Part shown: positions 27,454-36,238 of the stretch, in pieces
Numbering within the stretch: position 1 is the first letter of the stretch
Layout: every line of letters begins with the position of its first letter
Source of the DNA: Sva-07 sp963698435
GTDB lineage: Bacteria > Actinomycetota > Acidimicrobiia > Acidimicrobiales > Ilumatobacteraceae
Assembly (NCBI GenBank): GCA_963698435.1
Contig: CAVOQV010000005.1
Span: 434,001 to 498,000 of the forward strand
DNA: 64,000 nucleotides
Direction: 5' to 3'
The notes under the pieces: generated by a model
The model's input: only the letters and a program-made list of their open reading frames with translations
What the model was told of the DNA's origin: nothing
Databases searched by the model: none
Position numbers and translations under genes: made by a program

Positions 27454-28354
27454 GTGATCGGATTGTTCGTGCTTGCCTCGGTCGCTGGGATCGCATTCGC
27501 GTGGCTGATGCTTCGGCGCCCGACGGATCGAAGCGTTGCGGCATTCGCCAAGACGTACGCAGTGCCTCTCACGGCGGGCAATGTCGACCAGGTTCGCCGC
27601 TACATCCAGTGGACCCGGCGCTGGCGGCTGGGCGGCGTCCTCCTCGCCAGTTCGGCCGCCGTGGCCGCGGCGAACATCACGCACCAAGGCAGGTTCGGTT
27701 GGATTTCACTCGTCGTCGGCTACGGCGCCGGCACGCTCGTCGGCGAGTTGCTGCGACCCGTCGAGCGGAGACCGGCCGACAACATCGCCTCACTCGAGCG
27801 CCGACGCGTGCGCGACTTCGTCGTTCCCGGCGTTCTCGCCACCGTCGGGCTGGTGTTCGTGGCCAGCCTCTTCCCAGCGGCGTTCCTCCTGCTCGACAGC
27901 CCGCAGCGATCGTGGATCGGCACCATCGATCCGTCGAACCAGATCGCGTACCGACCCCAGGACTGGTTCGTCGTGGCTCTCGTCGCCGTCTCGATCGGCG
28001 CACTCGCGATCGCGTGGGTCAGCACCCGGGCGCTGGCGCAAGCGCCGATGCCCGCCGACACTCCCGACCGGATGGCGGTGCGCCACGCGATTCGATCGGC
28101 GGCGATCATGTCGGTCATCGGCGCCACGGTCATGGTCAGTGGCGGCGTCGGCGCCGAACTCGGCAGCGCTGCGGTGCTGCTCGACGGCGACGCCTCACAG
28201 CTCGTGCGCTCGGCGAACAACCTGGCGTCGTGGATCGGCGGTATCGAGCGCGATGTTGGGAGGAGTGATGACCCTGACGACGATCCCCCGTCTCGCGCCC
28301 TTCTCGGGCACCCTCCCCACCGTCCCCGAACCCGAGCGACCGGTATTGACCTGA
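27454..28354 (+). CDS. Multispanning membrane protein paired with GntR regulator (one frameshift)
   Basis: About 299 residues. Six or so hydrophobic segments (residues 1-17, 55-75, 85-98, 128-150, 172-192, 215-235), with a conserved-looking loop DSPQRSWIGTIDPSNQIAYRPQDW between helices. The frame changes by +1 near 28245 (GAGCGCGATG); past it the protein continues AMLGGVMTLTTIPRLAPF and stops at 28354, 1 nt before the regulator gene, which supports the correction. Leaderless GTG start. Function unknown; by context it is the transport or sensing partner of the YtrA-like regulator. Confidence 0.72.
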
Positions 28355-28355
28355 C

Positions 28356-28712
28356 GTGGAGATTCGCATCGACCCGGCCGACAAGGCACCTCCCTACGAG
28401 CAGATCAAGACCGAGATCATCCGTCTGATCGCGGATGGAACGATGCCACTGCACTTCCGGCTCCCGTCGATCCGCCAACTCGCCGGGGACCTCGGCGTCG
28501 CGCCGAACACCGTCGCTCGCGCCTACCGCGAGCTGGAAGTCGACGGCTTCCTGCGGTCTCGCGGACGTCGCGGTACCACGGTCGCTGCGCACCCCGCGCC
28601 GACCGTGACGCCGACCGGTGCAATCGAACAGGCGGTCCGCGATGCCCGTACCACCGGACTCGACGGCCCGACCATCCTGTCGATGGTCAGCCGAGCGATC
28701 GCCCGAAGCTGA
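28356..28712 (+). CDS. GntR-family regulator, YtrA subfamily
   Basis: 118 residues, GTG start 1 nt after the membrane protein stop. Winged helix with YEQIKTEIIRLIADGTMP and LPSIRQLAGDLGVAPNTVARAYRELEVDGFL, typical of GntR. Only about 45 residues follow, which is the short dimerisation helix pair of the YtrA subfamily and too small for a ligand domain. Probably represses its own operon through the palindrome at 27424-27435. Confidence 0.9.
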   Translation: MEIRIDPADKAPPYEQIKTEIIRLIADGTMPLHFRLPSIRQLAGDLGVAPNTVARAYRELEVDGFLRSRGRRGTTVAAHPAPTVTPTGAIEQAVRDARTTGLDGPTILSMVSRAIARS

Positions 28713-28783
28713 TGGTCCCGGGACGAGCCTCGGCCCGTCGGGCCGGGTGCGGGCGGAGAACGGGACGAGGCCGCCGTGTTGCG

Positions 28784-28814
28784 TTACCGGGTGGTAATCG
28801 TGCGCCGATAGCCT
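28784..28814 (+). promoter_or_regulatory. TTACC-N4-GGTAA operator and -10 box of the glycosyltransferase cluster
   Basis: TTACCGGGTGGTAA (28784-28797) shares the core of the operator at the tetR start (5740-5755). It sits over the -35 region of a promoter whose -10, TAGCCT (28809-28814), is 7 nt from the ATG at 28822. A TetR protein bound there would block transcription. Inferred from sequence. Confidence 0.6.
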
Positions 28815-28821
28815 CGCTCGG

Positions 28822-30117
28822 ATGTCGCACGCCGGTCTCGATCCTGACGCACCGCTCAAGATCGCGTACCTCACCTATCGCGGCAAGCCGCATGTCGGCG
28901 GTCAGGGTGTGTACACACGCCATCTGACGAAAGCCCTCGTCGACCTGGGTCACACTGTCGAAGTCTTCGGCGGACAGCCGTATCCGATCCTCGACGATCG
29001 CATCACGTTGACGAAGCTCCCGAGTCTCGACACGTTCAACGACTACTTCCCCGGCCGGTTCCCCGGTTTCTGGGAGCTGAAGACCCGGGAAGACCTCCTC
29101 GAGATGGCCTGGTTCATGACCGGCGTGTTCCCCGAGCCACTCGCGTTCAGCGCCCGTGCCGCCCGCGAACTCAAGCCCCGCGCCCGCGAGTTCGATCTCG
29201 TCCACGACAACCAGTGTCTCGGCTACGGCATCTTGAAGATCGAGCAGAAGATCCCCACGATCGTCACGCTGCACCACCCGATCACCAAGGACCGCGAGCT
29301 GGAGATGAGCCACGCCAAGACGCTGCCCCGCCGCCTGTCCGTCGGCCGCTGGTACTCGTTCGTGAAGATGCAGGGCAAAGTCGCGTCGAAGATGCCACGC
29401 ATCGTCGTGGTCAGCCAGAACTCGATCGACGACATCCACACCGACATGGGGGTGAGCGTCGACCGGATGCGCCTCGTACCCGTCGGTGTCGACCCTGATC
29501 TGTTCAAGCCACTCGACCACGTCACCCGCAGACCAGGGCGCTTGATCACCACTGCATCGGCCGACGTGGCCCTCAAGGGGCTCTCGTACCTGCTCGAAGC
29601 AATGGCCAAACTCCGCACCGAGCGCGACGTCACCCTCACGATCATCGGCAAACCGCGGCCCGGCCATTCGATGGATCTGATCGACTCGTACGGGCTCGCC
29701 CCCCACATCGAGTTCGTCTCCGGCGTGAGCGACGAACGCATCGTCGAGCTCTACGCCGAGGCCGAGATGGCCGTGGTGCCGAGCCTCTACGAGGGATTCA
29801 GCCTCCCCGCAATCGAAGCGATGTGCACCGGCACCCCACTGGTCGCCACCGACGGCGGTGCACTCCCCGAGGTGACCGGCACCGATGGCGAGACCGTGCT
29901 CCAATGCCCCGCCGGCGACAAGGATGCGCTCGCCGCAACGATCGCCCGCGGACTCGACGACGCCGATCTGCGGACCCGGGTCGGAAGCGCAGGCCGACAG
30001 CGGGTGCTGGAACGTTGGACGTGGAAGAAGTGTGCCGAGCAGACCGTCGAGCAGTACCGCGAGGTGCTGGCGATGCCGCAGAACGTCGAGAAGCTGCGAG
30101 CCAACGGGCGGATCTGA
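28822..30117 (+). CDS. GT4 family glycosyltransferase
   Basis: 431 residues, GT-B fold retaining glycosyltransferase. N-terminal domain LKIAYLTYRGKPHVGGQGVYTRHL; C-terminal nucleotide-sugar domain with VPVGVDPDLFKPL, VALKGLSYLLEAM and the EX7E motif EGFSLPAIEAMCTGTPLV. Probably cytoplasmic and membrane-associated, adding a hexose to a lipid acceptor. First gene of a tight plus-strand cluster: the next gene starts 1 nt after its stop. Its promoter carries the TTACC palindrome. Acceptor and donor are not recognisable. Confidence 0.88.
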   Translation: MSHAGLDPDAPLKIAYLTYRGKPHVGGQGVYTRHLTKALVDLGHTVEVFGGQPYPILDDRITLTKLPSLDTFNDYFPGRFPGFWELKTREDLLEMAWFMTGVFPEPLAFSARAARELKPRAREFDLVHDNQCLGYGILKIEQKIPTIVTLHHPITKDRELEMSHAKTLPRRLSVGRWYSFVKMQGKVASKMPRIVVVSQNSIDDIHTDMGVSVDRMRLVPVGVDPDLFKPLDHVTRRPGRLITTASADVALKGLSYLLEAMAKLRTERDVTLTIIGKPRPGHSMDLIDSYGLAPHIEFVSGVSDERIVELYAEAEMAVVPSLYEGFSLPAIEAMCTGTPLVATDGGALPEVTGTDGETVLQCPAGDKDALAATIARGLDDADLRTRVGSAGRQRVLERWTWKKCAEQTVEQYREVLAMPQNVEKLRANGRI

Positions 30118-30118
30118 C

Positions 30119-30871
30119 GTGTTGACGATCAAGTTCGACCAGCTCGGTCTCGCCCCGGGCGATCGGGTCCTCGACGTCGGCGCCGGCTTCGGGCGCCACG
30201 TGTTCGAGTGCGCGCGCCGCGGGGCCGATGTGGTTGCCCTCGACTACGCCGAGGACGAGGTCGTCCAGACCCGGGCCACCCTCGGCGGCATGGTCGACGC
30301 CGGCGAGATCGACGTCGAGCGCTTCAAGGGCGTGCTGCGCGGCGACGCGACCAAGCTGCCGTTCGCCGACAGCTCATTCGACGTCGTGATCACCTCCGAA
30401 GTGCTCGAACACATCCAGGACGACGTCGCCGCCATCGCGGAGATGGTCAGAGTTCTCAAACCCGGGGGCCACTTCGCCGCCACCGTGCCAGCCTGGTTCC
30501 CCGAGAAGATCAACTGGATGCTGTCCGACGAATACCACGCACCCAAGAGCGAAGGTGGACACGTCCGCATCTACAGCGCGACCGAACTGTCGGCGAAGCT
30601 GCGCACCGCCGGCCTCGACCTGCAGGGCCACCACCGTGCCCATGCACTGCACTCGCCGTACTGGTGGCTGAAGTGCGCAGTCGGGCCACGCAACGATGAC
30701 AACCCCGCCGTGAAGAAGTACCGCGAGTTCCTCGAGTGGGACATCATGGAGCAGCCGACGGTCACCAAGGTCGCCGACCGCGTGCTCTCACCGGTCCTCG
30801 GCAAGAGCATCGTCTTCTACGGCGTCAAGCATGACGAGGCACGACCCCTTCCGGAGCCCACCGTCCGGTGA
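30119..30871 (+). CDS. Class I SAM-dependent methyltransferase
   Basis: 250 residues, GTG start 1 nt after the glycosyltransferase stop (a TTG follows at once as an alternative). Rossmann methyltransferase motif I VLDVGAGFGRHVFECARRG, acidic VVALDYAED, and motif IV/V DSSFDVVITSEVLEHI with VLKPGGHFAATVP. Shape resembles methyltransferases acting on lipids or glycolipids. Its stop overlaps the next start (GTGA), so it is part of the same operon. Confidence 0.88.
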   Translation: MLTIKFDQLGLAPGDRVLDVGAGFGRHVFECARRGADVVALDYAEDEVVQTRATLGGMVDAGEIDVERFKGVLRGDATKLPFADSSFDVVITSEVLEHIQDDVAAIAEMVRVLKPGGHFAATVPAWFPEKINWMLSDEYHAPKSEGGHVRIYSATELSAKLRTAGLDLQGHHRAHALHSPYWWLKCAVGPRNDDNPAVKKYREFLEWDIMEQPTVTKVADRVLSPVLGKSIVFYGVKHDEARPLPEPTVR

Positions 30872-31885
30872 AACACGTCGCGCACCTCCCGGGCGTCCTC
30901 ACCGCGGATGAGCTGCAGGCCACCGGCGTGCACCTCGCGTCGCTCCAGCTCGACACCGGGATGATCCCCTGGTTCCCAGGTGGGCACTGCGACCCGTGGA
31001 ACCACGTCGAGTCAGCGATGGCGCTCGACGTCGCCGGGTTCCACACCGAGGCCGAGCGCGCCTACGACTGGCTCGTCGACACGCAACGTCCCGACGGTTC
31101 CTGGCATGCCTACTACCACTGCGATGGGTCCGTCGAGGATGCCAAGCTCGACACCAACGTGTGCGCGTACCTCGCCACCGGCGTCAGCCACCACCTCCGG
31201 CTCACGTGGGATCGCGCCTTTGCCGAGCGGATGTGGCCGACGGTCGAACGCTCACTCGAGTTCGTGTTGGGTCACTGCCGAGGCGATGGTCTGCCGCTGT
31301 GGGCCGTCGAGGCCGACGCCCGCCCCTGGGACTACGCACTGCTGACTGGCACGTCGAGCATCCAGCACTCGTTGCGTTGTGGTGCTCGCCTCGGCGAGCG
31401 TGTCGGCGAACCACGTCCCGAGTGGATCGAGGCCGCTGACGTGATGGCCGATGCCGTGCGCACCCGGCCCGAGGCGTTCGAGCCGAAGACCCGCTGGGCG
31501 ATGGACTGGTACTACCCGGTCCTCACCGGCGTGTTGACGGGCGAGGAAGCCAAGGCTCGCCTCGCCGAGGGGTGGCAGACCTTCGCCATGGAAGGCCTGG
31601 GCATCCGCTGTGTCAGCGACGAGCCGTGGATCACCGCTTCGGAGACCGCCGAATGTGCGCTGGCCTACGCCTCGATCGGCGACATGTCGACGGCGACCGA
31701 CCTGCTCACCTGGACCCGCACGCACCGGCGTCGACGACGGCTCGTACTGGACCGGCATCGTGTACCCCGAACCCGTCCTGTTCCCGTTCGACGAACACAC
31801 CTCGTACACCGCAGCGGCGGTCGTGCTCGCGGTCGACGCGATCACCCGCGCGACACCGGCCAGCGACGTCTTCGTCCCGTTCTGA
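30868..31885 (+). CDS. Terpene-cyclase/prenyltransferase-fold protein (one frameshift)
   Basis: About 338 residues, GTG overlapping the methyltransferase stop. Alpha/alpha-toroid repeats with the QW-like pattern WLVDTQRPDGSWHAYYH and a late WTRTHGVDDGSYWTG. The segment DAKLDTNVCAYLA is typical of the squalene cyclase/prenyltransferase superfamily, but the DXDD catalytic motif is not evident, so it may be a binding or modifying protein. One extra C in CACCGG at 31725-31726 breaks the frame; correcting it gives a stop at 31885. Same operon as the two genes upstream. Confidence 0.78.
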
Positions 31886-31926
31886 ACCCACCGAATCACG
31901 GCGCCGCCTGACGCCGACCCCGTACT

Positions 31927-32028
31927 GCGATGAGCCAAACAACCGCATACGGTCGCCTCGCTCATCGCTGACGCCGACCCCGTGCCGCGATGAGCCAAGC
32001 ACCCGCATACGGTCGCCTCGCTCATCGC
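31927..32028. repeat. Palindromic repeat locus 1: two units, 60-nt period
   Basis: Two copies of GCGATGAGC-N27-type hairpins (arms 31927-31935/31960-31968 and 31987-31995/32020-32028). ATG of each copy at 31930 and 31990. The spacer between them (CGCTGACGCCGACCC...) also repeats upstream of copy 1. Each copy reads as a 13-codon ORF with stop: MSQTTAYGRLAHR and MSQAPAYGRLAHR. They lie 45 nt after the cyclase-fold gene and upstream of the acyltransferase promoter. Confidence 0.85.
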
Positions 32029-32078
32029 TGACGTCGATCCTGGTCCGGTCGGGGACGTCAACGGGACGGGTCGACTGT

Positions 32079-32084
32079 TACGTT
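32079..32084 (+). promoter_or_regulatory. -10 box of the acyltransferase gene
   Basis: TACGTT 9 nt before the ATG at 32094. It suggests the acyltransferase has its own promoter downstream of the palindromic repeats. Confidence 0.45.
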
Positions 32085-32093
32085 GCTCTGTCG

Positions 32094-32849
32094 ATGAAGT
32101 CGACCCTGGCTCGAACGGTGTTCTCGATCTGGAGCTGGTTCGTGCTCGGCGTCGTGGTGATCGTCTGGACGCCGATGGTGGCGATCGTCCGACTCGTCAC
32201 GATGCCGTTCGACAAGGGCGCCTACGCCGCTGGCTACCTGTTCCGCAAGCTCACCGTCGTCCACGAACGACTCACACCCCTGTGGAAGTTCCGGACCTCC
32301 GGCACCTTGCCCGACGACATGCGCCGCCCCTACGTGGTCGTGTCGAACCACGAGAGCTTCGTCGACATCCTGCTGATCTCGCATCTCCCGACCGAGATGA
32401 AGTGGATGTCCAAGATCGAGATCCTGCGCATCCCCCTCGTCGGATGGATGATGCGGCTCGCACGCGACATCCCGCTCGAACGCGGTGACGCCGACTCGAC
32501 GGCCAAAGCCCTCGCCGCCTCGAGTGAGCGCTTGAACTCGAGAGTGTCGGTCATGATCTTCCCCGAAGGCACCCGGTCGAAGACCGGCCAACTTCGCGAG
32601 TTCAAGTCGGGCGCGTTCCGCCTCGCCATCGAGCACCAGGTGCCGATCCTGCCTCTGGCCGTGTACGGCACCCGCGACGCGTTGCGCAAGCACGACTGGC
32701 GACTGGGCTACGCCGAAGCCGAGGTGCGAGTACTCGATCCGGTCAGCACCGACGGCCTCACGATGGACGACATGCCGGCACTACGAACCCAGGTGCGCGA
32801 CCTGATCAGCGCAGCTCGCGACGACCTGCGTCGCGAGTTCGGCGACTGA
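32094..32849 (+). CDS. 1-acyl-glycerol-3-phosphate acyltransferase family protein (PlsC-like)
   Basis: 251 residues from the ATG at 32094; a longer open frame upstream is a shadow through the repeats. N-terminal helix (about 10-35), then acyltransferase block I VSNHESFVDI (HX4D), LERGDADS (block II region) and block III FPEGTRSKTGQL, followed by VPILPLAVYG. Transfers an acyl chain to a lysophospholipid or a related acceptor at the membrane. By position it could acylate the product of the GT/methyltransferase cluster. Confidence 0.9.
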   Translation: MKSTLARTVFSIWSWFVLGVVVIVWTPMVAIVRLVTMPFDKGAYAAGYLFRKLTVVHERLTPLWKFRTSGTLPDDMRRPYVVVSNHESFVDILLISHLPTEMKWMSKIEILRIPLVGWMMRLARDIPLERGDADSTAKALAASSERLNSRVSVMIFPEGTRSKTGQLREFKSGAFRLAIEHQVPILPLAVYGTRDALRKHDWRLGYAEAEVRVLDPVSTDGLTMDDMPALRTQVRDLISAARDDLRREFGD

Positions 32850-32864
32850 CGGCGACACCTCGAC

Positions 32865-34044
32865 GTGGTCTTCCAGGCGCCGGTCCGCCTCCTCGCTGCG
32901 GCCAAGCCCACCGTGCCGGCGGCTCTACTGGTGGCGATCGCATCGAGCACCGCGGTCTTCGCCGCCACTCCCTTTCTGCTCCCGGCGGTGTCGGACGAGT
33001 ACGACGTCGCCGTCAGCACCGCCGGCTGGATGTCGACGACCCAGCTCGCCGGATTCGTGCTCGCATCGTGGGTCGGTGGCCGGTTCCTGCAACCAGTTCG
33101 CTCGGTGTTCGTGATCGGCACGCTGATCGGCGTCGTCGCGAACTTCGGCTCTGCGGTCGCGCCGACCTTCGAAGCCCTCGCGTTCAGCGCGCTTCGGCAG
33201 TGGGCTCTCACTCGGGTTCGCCGCCTGGATCGCCTGGCAGGCAGCGTTCGGCGACAGCGAGAAGACCGGTGACGTCGCCGTCGTCGGCCCGATCGTCGGG
33301 ATGGTCATGGCGCCGCTGATCGCGATCACACTGGAATCGATCGGGCCGCGCTGGCTGTTCGTCATCCTCGCAGCGATCACCGCCACTCCGTTGATCTGGA
33401 TGCGACAGGTGCCGCGAACCGATCGACTCCGCCCCCACCGCACCCGCCACACGCCGACCCGGGCAGCCCGGGCGATTCTGCTCGCGCTCGGCACGATCAC
33501 GCTGGGCGGCTCGTCGGTCTTCGTCTACAGCGCAGCCATCGGCAAAGAGCTCGACGGCCTGTCACCGCTGACGGTGTCGTTGCTGTTCAGTGGCAACGCG
33601 ATCGCAGGGATCCCATCGGCGCGCTGGACCGGCCGACGCGGACCGGCCGGCGTGTGGTTTCTCGCAACCGCGATGTGCGCGCTCGCCATCGCGGCGTCGC
33701 GCAGCGGCGTCGTGTTCGGCGCCGCGATCATCGGTTGGGGGTTCGTGTTCTTCATGGGTGTGCCGGCCGCGTTCAATCTCCTTGCCGAACGGTCGAGTTT
33801 CCCGGAGGAACGAGCCGGCGACGCACAGGCGGTGATGGCCCTCGGACGCGTCTTCGGACCGATCATGGGCGGCACGCTGATCGCGGCGGGATCAGCGGTG
33901 ACGTTGGGGTTCGTTGCGGCAGGGGTGATGACGATCGGCGCCTGCCTGTTGTTGTACGTCGATCGGCAGCGGTTCGTCGTGGTCCGCCAGTACGGTGCCT
34001 GGACGCAGGCACGAGCGTCAGTCGACTCGACGCAGCACGCGTAG
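32865..34044 (+). CDS. Major facilitator superfamily transporter (one frameshift)
   Basis: About 392 residues, GTG start 15 nt after the acyltransferase stop. Eleven to twelve hydrophobic helices; LLPAVSDEYDVAVSTAGWMSTTQLAGF and LLAERSSFPEERAGDAQAVMALGRVFGPIMGG are typical of small-molecule efflux MFS proteins. One extra T at 33193-33194 (CTTCGG) shifts the frame; with it removed the text reads ALGSGLSLGFAAWIAWQ. The 3' end overlaps the convergent methyltransferase gene by 27 nt. Confidence 0.82.
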
Positions 34045-34650
34045 CGACCCCGTCGCCGACACGAGCTGGAACCGTCCCGAGTCGAGCGCCGGCCGGAAGA
34101 TCTGTTCGTACGGTGGACGACCACCGTCGGCGGGATCGGGAAACACGTCGTGGATCGCCAACGTGCCTCCCACGGCGACGTGTGGCGCCCACCCTTGGTA
34201 GTCGAGACGGGCAGGTTCCTCGCCGTGGCCACCGTCGATGAACAGGAACGCCAGCGGCGTGGTCCATGCAGCAGCGACGCGTGGCGACCTGCCGACGACC
34301 GCGAACACCGAATCCTCCAGCCCGGCGTCGTGAATCGCGGCACGGAAGAACGGCAGGGTGTCCATCTTTCCGGTCCGAGCGTCGACGACCTCGCGGTCGT
34401 GATGATCCCATCCGGCCTGGTTCTCCTCGGATCCGCGATGGTGATCGACAGCGAACAGCACGACGCCCGACCGTTCGGCTGCGTCGCCCAGCCAGATCGT
34501 CGAGCGGCCGCAGTACGAGCCCACCTCGAGCATCGGCGCGCCCGGCACGGCCCGCCCGGCCGCGATTGCGGCGTCCCACAGTGCGTCGCCTTCGTCGGCG
34601 GGCATGAACCCCTTGGTTGCGAGCGCCAGTTCTCGACGCTCGGGCGTCAC
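34018..34650 (-). CDS. Class I SAM-dependent methyltransferase (Methyltransf_24-like)
   Basis: 210 residues from the GTG at 34650, which overlaps the nitroreductase stop (GTGA). Motif I MLEVGSYCGRSTIWLG, followed by VVLFAVDHHRG (acidic residue of strand beta 2) and FLFIDGGHGEEPARLDYQGW, a pattern of small methyltransferases related to cephalosporin hydroxylase/methyltransferase families. Substrate unknown. Probably co-transcribed with the nitroreductase gene. Confidence 0.8.
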   Translation of the reverse strand: MTPERRELALATKGFMPADEGDALWDAAIAAGRAVPGAPMLEVGSYCGRSTIWLGDAAERSGVVLFAVDHHRGSEENQAGWDHHDREVVDARTGKMDTLPFFRAAIHDAGLEDSVFAVVGRSPRVAAAWTTPLAFLFIDGGHGEEPARLDYQGWAPHVAVGGTLAIHDVFPDPADGGRPPYEQIFRPALDSGRFQLVSATGSLRVLRRVD

Positions 34651-35300
34651 CAAGTGTCCCAGTGGATGATCGTGTCCGGTTCGGGGCGCAACGCCCGCTT
34701 GAAGTCCGTGCCGACGGTGTAGGCGAGCGGGGTGAGACAGGCCTGCTGGATCTCGTCGAAGGGGATCCCGACGATGTCGGCCACCTCCTGCTCCATCATC
34801 AGCGAGATCGTGGTCCATGCGGTGCCGAGCCCACGGGCACGCGCAGCCAACATGAAGCTCCACATGCCGGGCAGGATGTTGCCCATCGACGACGCCGACA
34901 TCATCGCCGGTGCCCCATCGACGCGGCCAGCGGTGCACCCGAGCACCAGAGCCGGCGCCTCGGCCATGTGCTCGGACAGATACGTCGCCGAATCGACCAC
35001 GCGGTCCTGCTGGGCCTGCTCGGATTCACCCTCCTTCTTGATCGCCCCCGCGAAGTACGGCATCGAGCTGTAGATCGCCCAGCACTGCTTGTAGATCTCG
35101 CCGATCGCGTGCCGCTTCTCGGCGTCCTTGATCACGACGAACTGCATCGTCATCAGGTTCGAACCCGACGGTGCCTGCATCGCTGTGGCGACGCATTCCC
35201 GGATCACGTCGTCCTCGACCGGACGTGAGAAGTCCAGCCGTTTGCGAACGGCGCGGGTCGTGTTGAGCACTTCGTCGGCGGAGATGTCGAGCAACGTCAT
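34647..35300 (-). CDS. Nitroreductase family flavoprotein
   Basis: 217 residues: FMN-binding TRAVRKRLDFSRPVEDDVI, MQAPSGSNLMTMQFVVI, and near the end GLGTAWTTISLM with IVGIPFDEIQ. Uses NAD(P)H to reduce nitro or quinone-type compounds, or acts as a dehydrogenase; the class cannot be fixed. Divergent from the thioesterase gene, 24 nt apart. Confidence 0.9.
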   Translation of the reverse strand: MTLLDISADEVLNTTRAVRKRLDFSRPVEDDVIRECVATAMQAPSGSNLMTMQFVVIKDAEKRHAIGEIYKQCWAIYSSMPYFAGAIKKEGESEQAQQDRVVDSATYLSEHMAEAPALVLGCTAGRVDGAPAMMSASSMGNILPGMWSFMLAARARGLGTAWTTISLMMEQEVADIVGIPFDEIQQACLTPLAYTVGTDFKRALRPEPDTIIHWDTW

Positions 35301-35324
35301 GGAATGACTGTACGACGTGCCAAC

Positions 35325-36209
35325 ATGGCGGCTGTCATGGAGAGCACCCCCCGCAACCAGTCAGCGCTGGACGATCTCGTCCGACTCCTCGACCTGGAGG
35401 CGATCGAGGTGAACATCTTCCGAGGCAGCTCGCCGGACGAGAACCGCCAACGCGTCTTCGGTGGACAAGTGGCCGGCCAGGCGCTCGTCGCCGCTGCCCG
35501 GACCATCGACGAGCGCGGCCGTCTCGTCCACTCGCTGCACGCCTACTTTCTTCGCCCGGGTGACCCGACGGTTCCGATCCTGTACGAGGTCGACCGCATC
35601 CGAGACGGGCGCAGTTTCTCCACCCGGCGCGTCGTCGCGATCCAACATGGACGGGCGATCTTCAATCTGCAGGCGAGTTTCCACGACGACGAGCCCGGAC
35701 CCGACCATCAGCTCCCCATGCCGGAGGGCATGGGCGATCCACTCGATCTGCCCGACTTCCACACCCGAATGGCGCCCTACGCCGAGCAGATCGGCGACTG
35801 GTACCACCGACCCCGGCCGATCGATCTCCGCTACGTCGACGGCGACCCGAGAAGCCGGAGGGGCCAGTCGACCACGAAGCAGCACGTCTGGCTGCGCGCC
35901 GATGGCGTCCTTCCGGAGGATCCGGTGCTGCACGCCTGCGTGGTCACCTATGCGAGCGACATGACGCTGCTCGACACGACACTGCTGCCCTTCGGCCTCG
36001 ACTGGGACACGCCAGGCATGCAGATGGCGAGCGTCGACCACGCCATGTGGTTCCATCGCCCGTTCCGCGCCGACGACTGGCTGCTCTACGCCCAGTCGTC
36101 GGTGTCGACGTCATCGGCACGCGGAATGGCACAGGGGACGATCTTCACGAGCGACGGCCGCTTGGCGGTCAGCGTGGTGCAAGAGGGACTCACCCGCCTG
36201 ACGAGCTGA
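35325..36209 (+). CDS. tesB: Acyl-CoA thioesterase II (TesB-like)
   Basis: Hydrolyses acyl-CoA to fatty acid and CoA. About 294 residues, double hotdog fold: FRGSSPDENRQRVFGGQVAGQALVAA, HSLHAYFLRPGDP, and the second half TYASDMTLLDTTLLP with VDHAMWFHRPFRADDWLLYAQSS. Start: ATG at 35325, 8 nt after a TACGAC box; ATG 35337 is an alternative. Confidence 0.9.
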   Translation: MAAVMESTPRNQSALDDLVRLLDLEAIEVNIFRGSSPDENRQRVFGGQVAGQALVAAARTIDERGRLVHSLHAYFLRPGDPTVPILYEVDRIRDGRSFSTRRVVAIQHGRAIFNLQASFHDDEPGPDHQLPMPEGMGDPLDLPDFHTRMAPYAEQIGDWYHRPRPIDLRYVDGDPRSRRGQSTTKQHVWLRADGVLPEDPVLHACVVTYASDMTLLDTTLLPFGLDWDTPGMQMASVDHAMWFHRPFRADDWLLYAQSSVSTSSARGMAQGTIFTSDGRLAVSVVQEGLTRLTS

Positions 36210-36238
36210 GCGCCCGCCGGCGCGATAGAAGTGGTGAA

